A DNA stretch of 8,105 bases from Phycisphaerales bacterium (GCA_020054055.1 JAGVLZ010000184.1:1-8105); one strand, 5' to 3'. Positions 1 through 7,989 are shown, counted from the stretch's first letter. A program made the numbers and translations. Notes: a model not told the origin generated them from the letters alone.

Positions 1-114
1 CAGGGACCACGCGGGCCTCAAGCACCCGGCGACAATCCCGGCGCGCCCCCGCCGCCTCCACCCAAACAAAACCCGGGCGGACCGCCGACACTTCCAGGCA
101 GGGAAAAACTGTAA
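1..114 (+). CDS. Possible C-terminal end of a proline/glycine-rich protein (partial)
   Basis: Reading frame 1 is open from the window edge to a TAA at 112-114 and encodes 37 residues. The composition is strongly biased, with a run of seven prolines at about residues 16-22 flanked by Gly/Pro-rich sequence, ending in GREKL. Such low-complexity tails are common at the ends of planctomycete envelope or secreted proteins, but no domain is visible. Against the call, frame 3 on the same strand is also open to about 344 and an antisense frame is open from 203 to 18, so openness here is partly a product of high GC. I prefer frame 1 because it stops before the rRNA promoter at 177-204, as an upstream gene should. 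No clear terminator follows. The function is unknown. Confidence 0.33.
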   Translation, partial: QGPRGPQAPGDNPGAPPPPPPKQNPGGPPTLPGREKL

Positions 115-176
115 CCGCCGGTTTTCCCGGAAGAATCCCCAAGAAACCCAGCACCATTCGCACATGTAGCACTCGC

Positions 177-204
177 TTGACAAGGCGGAGCGGCTTGGTA
201 CACT
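177..204 (+). promoter_or_regulatory. Sigma70-type promoter of the 23S-5S rRNA unit
   Basis: A perfect -35 box TTGACA (177-182) is separated by 16 bp from a good -10 box TACACT (199-204), which matches TATAAT at four of six positions. Transcription would start at about 211, giving a leader of about 365 nt before the mature 23S. There is no A-rich UP element upstream. The position directly in front of the 23S, with no 16S in between, indicates that the 23S-5S pair is transcribed as its own unit. Confidence 0.75.
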
Positions 205-210
205 CTCTCC

Positions 211-576
211 CCCGCTGCGGTTCTGGCAGCGTCCCGAGAAGGCCGGTGGAACTGCCGACTCGGGTGGTGGGCTCGGCCGTGATGGCCGCGTTCTCCAGCC
301 TCATTGAAAACCGGATACGTCAGCGGGTAAATCGCGTCGATTGACGCGCGGATTGTCGGATTTGTTAGTTGGTTGATGTCTTTCCCTCCGCGTGATCGAT
401 CGACGCCACCGAGAAAGTGCGAAGAGCGTCAGAAACGGCGATCGTGCCGCGATCGGTATGACTCTGCCAATATCGAAGTTGGGGAGTGGAATCGGCGTGG
501 CGTTCGAAGAATGAGAAACAGCGAGCGTGGCGAGGCCGAAGTGTGAAGAGCAATCTTCAGATGGAAGCGGCGTCAC
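211..576 (+). other. Leader of the 23S-5S precursor transcript
   Basis: This stretch of about 365 nt lies between the inferred start of transcription and mature 23S. I see no 16S 3' end, no anti-Shine-Dalgarno sequence, no tRNA and no convincing protein gene in it. It does hold several short hairpins. One at 333-348 has stem CGCGTC, loop GATT. One at 544-559 has stem TGAAGA, loop GCAA of the GNRA type. A longer-range pairing joins CCCGAG at 233-238 to CTCGGG at 259-264. The last bases, CGGCGT at 568-573, pair with ACGCCG at 3371-3376 beyond the 23S, extending the terminal 23S helix into an RNase III-type processing stem. I could not recognise a boxA antitermination element. Confidence 0.6.
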
Positions 577-3369
<2,793 letters not shown>

Positions 3370-3638
3370 GACGCCGATCCAAATCTTCATGCGATTGGGC
3401 GGCCCCGGATACGAGCATGTCCAACATCCTCGTTTGTTTCTTTCATCAACAAGTCCGCGAGGCGAGCCCTGTCACAGGGGAGCGTCCGCGGGTTACGAAT
3501 CAGTGTCCCGTTTCTTATGTCTCTTCGCACTGCCTTGCCACCCGCTGACGAATCCCGGACCTTTCAGGTCCGGCCCGCCCCACAAGGGCGTGTCGGGCAT
3601 TTCGCGCCAGGCGTGCTGGAAACAGCACGCCGCGCCTT
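3370..3638 (+). other. 23S-5S internal transcribed spacer
   Basis: The spacer is about 270 nt and contains no tRNA. Its first bases (ACGCCG, 3371-3376) complete the 23S processing stem. Its last third is rich in hairpins: CCGGACCT/AGGTCCGG at 3555-3573 with a three-base loop, CGCCC/GGGCG at 3576-3590, and a nine-pair stem with a GAAA tetraloop at 3610-3631. The middle part (about 3380-3550) shows nothing I recognise; short open frames through it look accidental. Confidence 0.7.
3610..3631 (+). other. GAAA-tetraloop hairpin just upstream of 5S rRNA
   Basis: GGCGTGCTG (3610-3618) and CAGCACGCC (3623-3631) form a perfect nine-base-pair stem closed by GAAA, ending about 7 nt before the 5S. It lacks a U-tract, so it is more likely a stable processing or folding element in the precursor than a terminator. 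Confidence 0.6.
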
Positions 3639-3745
3639 GTCGGTGGCCTTAGACCAGGGGTCACACCTGTTCCCTTCCCGAACACAGAAGTTAAGCCCTG
3701 GTCGCCGATGATACTGCTCCGCGGGAAAGTAGGTCGTCGCCGGCT
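3639..3745 (+). rRNA. rrf: 5S ribosomal RNA
   Basis: The sequence has the standard bacterial 5S order: a 5' strand around CGGTGGCC (3641-3648), the CACACCTGTTCCC block (3662-3674), CCGAACACAGAAGTTAAGCCC (3678-3698), and the 3' strand GGTCGTCGCCGG (to about 3743). It is 107 nt as drawn, with ends uncertain by a few bases. It lies about 270 nt after the 23S and is followed within a few bases by an intrinsic terminator, so it is the last gene of the rRNA unit. Confidence 0.95.
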
Positions 3746-3748
3746 TAT

Positions 3749-3782
3749 GACCCCCGCAAGGTAAACCTTGCGGGGGTCTTTT
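3749..3782 (+). terminator. Rho-independent terminator of the rRNA unit
   Basis: GACCCCCGCAAGG (3749-3761) pairs perfectly over 13 bp with CCTTGCGGGGGTC (3766-3778) across a TAAA loop, followed by TTTT (3779-3782). It begins about four bases after the 5S and separates the rRNA unit from the next gene. Confidence 0.93.
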
Positions 3783-3843
3783 CATTCCACGGTCCCGACC
3801 TCGGGCCGAGCCATTCTGGCATGAGATTCTTCGGGCAATGACC

Positions 3844-3871
3844 TTGCCTGAGCCGAGATCGGATGTATATT
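3844..3871 (+). promoter_or_regulatory. Probable promoter of the SGNH-hydrolase-like gene
   Basis: A -35-like TTGCCT (3844-3849, four of six) and a -10 TATATT (3866-3871, five of six) are spaced by 16 bp. Transcription would start near 3878, giving a 5' leader of about 34 nt. It is the only plausible sigma70-type pair I found between the rRNA terminator and the coding region. Confidence 0.5.
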
Positions 3872-3881
3872 TCATCGACAT

Positions 3882-3903
3882 TCCATTTACAAAAAATGGA
3901 GGG
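3882..3903 (+). promoter_or_regulatory. Ribosome binding site with overlapping hairpin
   Basis: GGAGGG at 3898-3903 is a strong Shine-Dalgarno sequence, 8 nt before ATG 3912 and 11 nt before ATG 3915. TCCATTT (3882-3888) is perfectly complementary to AAATGGA (3894-3900) across a five-base loop, so a seven-pair hairpin would cover the first half of the Shine-Dalgarno. The stem is AT-rich and therefore weak. Whether it matters for translation is inference. Confidence 0.5.
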
Positions 3904-3911
3904 CCGATGGG

Positions 3912-5501
3912 ATGATGAACGGTACTAGATTCCGCTGGGCCGCTGGGCCGCTGGGCCGCTGGGCCGCTGGGCCGCTGGGCCGCTGGGCCGCTATCTGCTT
4001 GGTTTTTCCGGTAGTTTTTGGATCGTCGCGCCCCGCTGCGGCAGGTGATGACTCTGGATCGTGCCAAGGCGTAGTTTTCGCTGAGGCTCTGGCACCATTC
4101 TTCGATCGGGCCAGCGACGGACGCGTGGATGTCGTCGCCATCGGCGATTCCAATCAAGCCTTCGGCGGGATCGGCTGGGACCACGGCTGGACTCTGGCGC
4201 TCTCCGAACGCTTCGGCCTTTATGCCACCGGGCTCCTCTCCGCTGGCGAGAACGCCGGCAACGGCTCGGGCATCGGCTACACCTACCAGGGTTTCTCGAC
4301 GTTCTCGACCGGAGCCTTCGATTACAGCGGCGCGCCGGCAGTGCTCGACAACCTGCTGCCCGGATCGTCGCCGGTCGCGCCCCTTAACTATCTCTATCTT
4401 CCCGAGGGCGAATCGAACGGCGGCTTCCTGAACACTGGGGTGTTCACCGAAGCGGGCTCACCGCTTGATACCAACGCCGCGCTCCGATTCCATCTTGCCT
4501 CGGCGGAGTTCGCCGGCGTCGGCCCCGGCTCGTGTCAACTCTCGATTCGCCTTCAACAACCGCCCTACTCGCATCTTGTCAGCGGGTTGGTGACTTCCAC
4601 GCGCGCGGCGGATTACGGTGCGCGCGACGTGACCCTCGATTTGCCGGCCGCGCCGCGGAACGCCGCGCTCAACTTCCGCCCATCGCCCTGGGGTACAAAT
4701 CTCGTCGGCCCCTTCCTCGCGTACTACATGCGAGTCGAGAATCTCGATCGCGACCTCGGCGTGTCCTTCCACACCCTGTACGCGAATGGCGGCCAGTCCG
4801 CGCGAGACATGGCGGCGGCGCTGCTGAGCGCCTCGGATGAGCAACTCTCGCTGTATTTCTCGCGCGTCCGCGCCCTTCAGGCAGCCCCCCGCGCTGTCCT
4901 CGTACGCGTCAATACCGGTCTGAACGATCGCAACGAAACGCTGGTCTCTCTCGGCCCCGCCGCCGTCACCGACGCCGACAGCGCGGCGGCGTTTTCGGAC
5001 AACATGACCGCCATTTTCGCGCGGATCGAGGCGATCTGGTCGCTCAACGGTTGGCCCCCGGAGGAACTGTATTACCTGATCTCCGTGTCACACCCGGTTT
5101 CGACACCCGACGACGCGGAACTCGTCTCGTACCGTGAGGCGGCCGAAGCGCTCGCGGCCTCTCACCCTCGCACCGCGGCAACCAGGTTCGACAGACTGAC
5201 GGACTCGTCAGAAATGCTCACGAACGGCTGGTACCAGGCGGGAGGCGGTGATCGCAACCACCTCACGCTCGCCGCGTTCGAGGCGCTCTCCCGTCGCGAG
5301 GTCGACGCCGCCCGGCCGCTGCCATGCAGAGGCGATGCGAACGACGATTCACAAGTTAACTTCTCTGACGTCACGGCGATCCTCACCGCGTTCAATCAGT
5401 GCGCCCCGTTGCCGGGGCAAGGCGATGCGGATGGAGACAGGCTCGTTCGCTTTGCCGACATCACCGCGGTACTGACTGCGTGGGAGACAGGCTGCAACTG
5501 A
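3912..5501 (+). CDS. Secreted SGNH/GDSL-hydrolase-like protein with dockerin-type repeats
   Basis: This 529-residue exported protein starts at ATG 3912 (or 3915) behind GGAGGG. Residues 1-44 form a signal peptide ending in an Ala-rich AxA site, cleavage expected near A44/G45. Its front part is stretched by two copies of WAAGPLGR plus WAA (residues 9-27), encoded by the 8-bp repeat. The body shows SGNH blocks: GDSN with nucleophile S80, a glycine block YANGGQSA (G293/G294), GLND with N338, and DRNH with D447 and H450. Family members hydrolyse esters, often acyl groups on carbohydrates or lipids; the substrate here is unknown. Residues 474-494 and 504-524 are two dockerin type I-like calcium loops. 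The first has ligands D475, N477, D479, N483 and D486; the second has R513 where N or D is usual. In planctomycetes such tails occur on many secreted proteins without cellulosomes. The wide spacing between blocks I and II means an insertion or a divergent subfamily. GDSN replaces the common GDSL. Confidence 0.85.
   Translation: MMNGTRFRWAAGPLGRWAAGPLGRWAAICLVFPVVFGSSRPAAAGDDSGSCQGVVFAEALAPFFDRASDGRVDVVAIGDSNQAFGGIGWDHGWTLALSERFGLYATGLLSAGENAGNGSGIGYTYQGFSTFSTGAFDYSGAPAVLDNLLPGSSPVAPLNYLYLPEGESNGGFLNTGVFTEAGSPLDTNAALRFHLASAEFAGVGPGSCQLSIRLQQPPYSHLVSGLVTSTRAADYGARDVTLDLPAAPRNAALNFRPSPWGTNLVGPFLAYYMRVENLDRDLGVSFHTLYANGGQSARDMAAALLSASDEQLSLYFSRVRALQAAPRAVLVRVNTGLNDRNETLVSLGPAAVTDADSAAAFSDNMTAIFARIEAIWSLNGWPPEELYYLISVSHPVSTPDDAELVSYREAAEALAASHPRTAATRFDRLTDSSEMLTNGWYQAGGGDRNHLTLAAFEALSRREVDAARPLPCRGDANDDSQVNFSDVTAILTAFNQCAPLPGQGDADGDRLVRFADITAVLTAWETGCN
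3934..3992 (+). repeat. 8-bp simple sequence repeat, (GCTGGGCC)x7 plus GCT
   Basis: Seven perfect consecutive copies of GCTGGGCC run from 3934 to 3989, followed by a partial GCT. They lie inside the start of the SGNH-like gene and encode WAAGPLGR repeats, since three units equal 24 bp or eight codons. The unit contains no stop in any frame. Only unit counts of 1, 4, 7 and so on keep the downstream frame with the present start. With a single unit the protein would begin MMNGTRFRWAAICLV, an ordinary signal peptide, so the array looks like an expansion of six units inside an existing gene. Confidence 0.95.
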
Positions 5502-5548
5502 GATTCCCCGTCAAAGCCGCATTGTTGTTCGCGCGAAACGAACGCGAC

Positions 5549-5580
5549 CCGAGGATTCGTCGAAGACTCCTCATCCTCGG
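5549..5580 (+). terminator. Hairpin after the SGNH-like gene, possible terminator
   Basis: CCGAGGAT (5549-5556) pairs perfectly with ATCCTCGG (5573-5580). The loop can itself form GTC-GAA-GAC (5559-5567). It lies about 50 nt after the stop at 5501. There is no T-tract behind it, so it is not a canonical intrinsic terminator; it may stabilise the 3' end or do nothing. The stem at 5620-5645 could instead end this transcript. Confidence 0.35.
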
Positions 5581-5614
5581 CGTGACAGAAAATCGAGTCG
5601 TGCGAAACTCCAAG

Positions 5615-5645
5615 AAAAAAGCCCAGGAGCGCCGGCTCCTGGGCT
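5615..5645 (-). terminator. Rho-independent terminator of the DUF1579 pair
   Basis: AGCCCAGGAGC (5620-5630) and GCTCCTGGGCT (5635-5645) form a perfect 11-bp stem with a GCCG loop. Read on the - strand the stem is followed by TTTTTT (the A-run 5615-5620), a canonical intrinsic terminator about 30 nt after the stop of the 5677-6336 gene. On the + strand the following sequence is only moderately T-rich, so it may also act, less efficiently, on the convergent gene. Confidence 0.88.
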
Positions 5646-5676
5646 TCGATTGTTTCATCACACGACGCCCGAAGTA

Positions 5677-6336
5677 TTACTTCTTGCGGGTGTACATGAT
5701 CTCCATGCTCTTGAAGACCTTGCCGTCGAGGCCGGGGCCCCACATCTCCATCTTGCGGGTGTTGGCGTCGACGACCGTGCAGACGCTCTTGAAGTGGCAG
5801 ACCTTGTCGTTCATGGGGCAGTAGGAGTCTCCCTCGAATGTGAAGACCTTGCCGCCCTGCGAGGCGGAGCCGTGCTGGGTCATCACGCTGCCGCACATGT
5901 TGTCGATCCAAGTGCTGGTGAACTGCTTCTGCTGGTTGTCGTAGCCCATGATCGCCATGCCGGAGAAGGGCGAGGGGGGCATCCCCTCGGCCATCGTGAC
6001 ATTGCCCTGAACCTTTTCGATCAGGAAGTGGCCGTCGAACCCGACCTTCGCGCTCGAGGCGACCTTGTTCTCGATCGCCGGGCCGCCCTCGTTCATCCAC
6101 CACTTCATCTTGCAGTCCCACTCGCCCTCGAACTGCTTCAGGTACCCGTGGTTCTCGTTGAGCGCCCCGTGCTCCTCCATCCGCTTCATCGCTTCGGCCA
6201 TCTTGGGGTCCATCTCGGGCATGCCGCCTGTGGCGGGCTTGGTCGGCTCGGGCCGCGCGGCGGCCATCGGCACCGCGATCATCCCGCCGGCAACGACCAG
6301 CCCGAGACAACAGGACGAGATCAAACTGCGTTTCAT
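5677..6336 (-). CDS. Secreted DUF1579 family protein (cysteine-containing paralogue)
   Basis: This 219-residue protein begins at ATG 6336, 8 nt after AAAGGA (6345-6350 on the - strand). The frame is open further upstream, but only the M at 6336 gives a sensible signal peptide (MKRSLISSCCLGLVVAGG..., cleavage near A27). Residues 28-60 are a Pro/Met-rich linker with a short charged helix. From about residue 61 the DUF1579 pattern follows: LKQFEGEWDCKMKWW, DGHFLIEKVQG, FSGMAIMGYDN, STWIDNM, VFTFEGDSY and the end GPGLDGKVFKSMEIMYTRKK. The family has no settled function; the pattern suggests a small beta-barrel that may bind a lipophilic ligand. It is clearly paralogous to the neighbour at 6434-7159, 97 nt upstream, and probably co-transcribed. 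Mature cysteines C75, C148, C173, C180 and C186, absent from the sister, suggest disulfides or metal binding after export. An ISSC match at residues 6-9 is too near the N terminus to be a lipobox. Confidence 0.88.
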   Translation of the reverse strand: MKRSLISSCCLGLVVAGGMIAVPMAAARPEPTKPATGGMPEMDPKMAEAMKRMEEHGALNENHGYLKQFEGEWDCKMKWWMNEGGPAIENKVASSAKVGFDGHFLIEKVQGNVTMAEGMPPSPFSGMAIMGYDNQQKQFTSTWIDNMCGSVMTQHGSASQGGKVFTFEGDSYCPMNDKVCHFKSVCTVVDANTRKMEMWGPGLDGKVFKSMEIMYTRKK

Positions 6337-6380
6337 GGATGCATTCCTTTCGGCGCATTCAGCGCCATGTGTGAGTGAAT

Positions 6381-6405
6381 GGGGACCGCACGGCACGGCG
6401 GCCCC
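6381..6405 (-). other. Hairpin between the two DUF1579 genes
   Basis: GGGG-A-CCGC (6381-6389, one bulged A) pairs with GCGGCCCC (6398-6405) around an eight-base loop. No T-tract follows on either strand, so it is unlikely to terminate transcription. It lies about 30 nt after the upstream gene's stop and could influence relative expression or mRNA stability in the presumed two-gene transcript. Confidence 0.4.
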
Positions 6406-6433
6406 CGAAGTCAACGATTCTTCGGCCGCGGAA

Positions 6434-7159
6434 TCACTTCTTCCGCGTGTAGATGATCGCCATGTTCTTGAACATCTTGCCATCGGGGCCGGGGGCGAAC
6501 ATATCCAGTTGGCGCGTGTCCGCGTCCACGATCGTGGCGATGCTCTTGCTGGCGCGGTCGGCGCCCACCATCGGGTCGTAGGTGGTTCCCTCGTAGGTGA
6601 AGACCTTGCCCGCGGCGTCGGCCGTGCCCCATTCTTCCATCTTGCCCGTGCCCATGTTGTCGATCCAGATGGAGAAGTACTTCTTCTTCGAGTTGTCGTA
6701 GCCCATGAGGGCCATCCCCTCGAAGGGGGCCGCGCCCTGCCCATCGCCGAAGTCGAAGGAGCCCTTGACCTTCTCGATGACGTAGCGGCCGTCCATCGAG
6801 GACTTGGTTGTCGCGGTCGAGGTGTTCACCACCGGGGGCGTGCCGGGGGCCATCCACATCGTCACCTTCATGTCCCACTCGCCCACCCACGAGGCGAGCA
6901 ACTTGTGCGGCTCGCCCGGGGTCGAGTACTCCATCCAGCGCTGCATCATCGCGGGGTCCTCGCCGCCACCCATCGCGTCCTTCGCCGCATCGGTACCCTT
7001 CTTCATCGCATCCTTCGCGGCGTCGCCCCCTTTCTTGAGCGCATCCTTCGCCGCATCGGACGCGGGCTTGACCGGATCGCCGGCGAAGGCGAGGGGCGAG
7101 AGAAGAGCGGCCATCGCGATCATCGCGCCGCCGCACAGACACAGGGCCTTGCATGTCAT
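6434..7159 (-). CDS. Secreted DUF1579 family protein with N-terminal 11-residue repeats
   Basis: This is a 241-residue protein. I chose ATG 7159 over the longer open frame because it starts a clean signal peptide, MTCKALCLCGGAMIAMAALLSPLAFA, cleaved near A26/G27. The purine-rich GAGGAAGTGGA upstream (about 7169-7179 on the - strand) can serve as ribosome binding site. Residues 34-66 are three 11-residue repeats, SDAAKDALKKG, GDAAKDAMKKG and TDAAKDAMGGG. From about residue 85 the DUF1579 domain follows: LLASWVGEWDMKVTMWM, DGRYVIEKVKGSF, FEGMALMGYDNSKKKYFSIWIDNMGTG, VFTYEGTTYDPM and the end PGPDGKMFKNMAIIYTRKK. The fold is expected to be an exported beta-barrel-like domain of unknown role. No cysteine occurs after the signal peptide, unlike the downstream paralogue at 5677-6336. 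It is the first gene of the likely two-gene unit; I could not identify its promoter with confidence. Confidence 0.9.
   Translation of the reverse strand: MTCKALCLCGGAMIAMAALLSPLAFAGDPVKPASDAAKDALKKGGDAAKDAMKKGTDAAKDAMGGGEDPAMMQRWMEYSTPGEPHKLLASWVGEWDMKVTMWMAPGTPPVVNTSTATTKSSMDGRYVIEKVKGSFDFGDGQGAAPFEGMALMGYDNSKKKYFSIWIDNMGTGKMEEWGTADAAGKVFTYEGTTYDPMVGADRASKSIATIVDADTRQLDMFAPGPDGKMFKNMAIIYTRKK
6962..7060 (-). repeat. Three 33-bp coding repeats (11-residue units) in the DUF1579 protein
   Basis: The stretch encodes residues 34-66 as three copies of xDAAKDA(L/M)KKG, the last ending GGG. The DNA copies share the core GCATCCTTCGCCGCATC-like pattern with synonymous differences, so the repeats are old enough to have drifted at the nucleotide level while the peptide is retained. 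The 11-residue period with alternating Ala and Lys/Asp fits an amphipathic helix of the kind seen in LEA-like and apolipoprotein-like segments. Confidence 0.85.
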
Positions 7160-7393
7160 GGTCGTGGTTCCACTTCCTCGATCGCGGAAGTGCGCGATCA
7201 ACCGGGTGCGTCAGCCGCACGAAACGCCCCGCCCTTGTGCGGCACGAAAAAGGGTGTGCGCCGCGATCGGTCATGGACCATCGGCGAGTGGGGGGGGGCC
7301 GAGACGAACAAAACTCTACCACAGTCATGTTGACTCGGCTTCAACCATTGCTCGGAATTCGTGGTTTTCTGGCTGAAATACTGCGGAAGGGCG
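7160..7393 (-). promoter_or_regulatory. Region between the DinB-like gene and the DUF1579 pair
   Basis: These 234 nt should hold the DUF1579 promoter. I see no convincing -35/-10 pair. Two inverted repeats are clear: GATCGCG/CGCGATC (7180-7186 and 7193-7199), within 40 nt of the start codon, and GCCGCAC/GTGCGGC (7214-7220 and 7237-7243), whose right flanks both read GCACGAAA-like. A run of nine G lies at 7290-7298. An imperfect palindrome GTTGA-N7-TCAAC is at 7329-7345. No intrinsic terminator for the DinB-like gene is visible. Confidence 0.45.
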
Positions 7394-7912
7394 TCAGGGT
7401 CCCCACACCCCGGCGTACCCCGGGTCGAAGGGTGCCCCATCCCGGCAGGCGAGTTCGTATCGCCTCTTGGCAATCTGGCGGAGATGGAGCATGTCGTGAG
7501 CCGCCCACGCCGTCATCAGCATCCCGGCTGAGATCGCCCCCCATTTGGGATGCACATAGGCATTTTCCCAACACGGCTCGCGGAGCGACCTGAGCCACAT
7601 GATCGAAGCCAGCCGCTCGTTCACGAACCGTTGAACCTCCACGGCCAGGCTTTTCGCGTTGTACCGCCGAGCGACGGCCACCCCTTCGGGATCGATCGAC
7701 GGCCATTCTTTCTTCGGGTCTTCGAGTGTCATACGCAGTCGAGTGCGGAAGTCCTCCACTTCCTCGTCACCAAGATGGCACACGATCTCAAGAATCGACC
7801 ACGCGCCCGACGGCGGCTTGAAGCGGGCGTCCGCCTCAGAGACCCGCGCCACCAGAACGGGGAGTTCATCGGCGAAGGATTCGAGACGGGTGATGAGGGC
7901 GGCTGGATTCAT
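7394..7912 (-). CDS. DinB-like four-helix-bundle protein (putative metal-dependent enzyme)
   Basis: The 172-residue protein matches the DinB superfamily in length and pattern: an N-terminal helix MNPAALITRLESFADELPVLV, the block SGAWSILEIVCHLGDEEVEDF with H46, and a late helix AAHDMLHLRQIAKRR with H139 and H143. The H plus HxxxH arrangement is the usual metal-binding triad of the superfamily, whose members include thiol S-transferases and maleylpyruvate isomerase-like enzymes. The reaction here cannot be told from sequence. I chose ATG 7912. A GTG at 7984 lies four bases after GGAGG and would add 24 residues, but that extension is read through intergenic repeat sequence and has no domain character. 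ATG 7912 lacks a Shine-Dalgarno, which is not rare in planctomycetes. This is unrelated to DNA polymerase IV, which shares the dinB name. No signal peptide, so cytoplasmic. It has the same orientation as the DUF1579 pair, 234 nt upstream of it, and is probably a separate unit. Confidence 0.85.
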   Translation of the reverse strand: MNPAALITRLESFADELPVLVARVSEADARFKPPSGAWSILEIVCHLGDEEVEDFRTRLRMTLEDPKKEWPSIDPEGVAVARRYNAKSLAVEVQRFVNERLASIMWLRSLREPCWENAYVHPKWGAISAGMLMTAWAAHDMLHLRQIAKRRYELACRDGAPFDPGYAGVWGP

Positions 7913-7938
7913 AAGGGAGCGAAGAGAAGGCGTTGGCG

Positions 7939-7964
7939 CAGATGACACGGATGGGCACAGATGA
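7939..7964. repeat. Degenerate short tandem repeat, CAGATGA type
   Basis: Three related units, CAGATGACA (7939), CGGATGGGCA (7948) and CAGATGA (7958), follow each other with a period of 9-10 bp. On the - strand it reads like TCTGTGCCCATCCGTGTCATCTG. Similar strings recur between genes in planctomycete and verrucomicrobial genomes, as far as I recall; I have not checked this. It lies in the untranslated region before the DinB-like start. Confidence 0.6.
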
Positions 7965-7989
7965 AAGGCAGTGTCAGAGGGCACGATTC

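Noticed and set aside
1..576. 16S rRNA 3' end or tRNA upstream of 23S
   Set aside because: No anti-Shine-Dalgarno sequence, no helix 45 sequence and no tRNA cloverleaf or T-loop motif could be found.
3934..3992. CRISPR-like array
   Set aside because: The units are 8 bp, adjacent and without spacers; this is a simple sequence repeat.
3564..4184. 206-codon antisense frame over 5S and the repeat array
   Set aside because: It runs across 5S rRNA and a strong terminator; its length comes from the stop-free 8-bp repeat, which reads open in all frames.
6310..6336. Lipoprotein signal (ISSC at residues 6-9) in the downstream DUF1579 protein
   Set aside because: A lipobox must follow the hydrophobic core; this match lies before it. 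The AxA-type cleavage near residue 27 fits better.
6337..6744. N-terminal extension of the downstream DUF1579 gene up to 6744
   Set aside because: The extension overlaps the upstream DUF1579 coding region in another frame and would bury the signal peptide. ATG 6336 has its own ribosome binding site.
5396..7333. Long open frames overlapping the DUF1579 genes: 320 and 305 codons on the - strand, 242 and 422 codons on the + strand
   Set aside because: They are out-of-frame or antisense shadows of two GC-rich genes that have clear family motifs; their translations are Arg/His/Gly-rich without domains.
7394..7984. GTG 7984 as start of the DinB-like gene
   Set aside because: Its ribosome binding site and first codons are made of the intergenic tandem repeats, and the DinB-like domain begins naturally at MNPAAL (ATG 7912).
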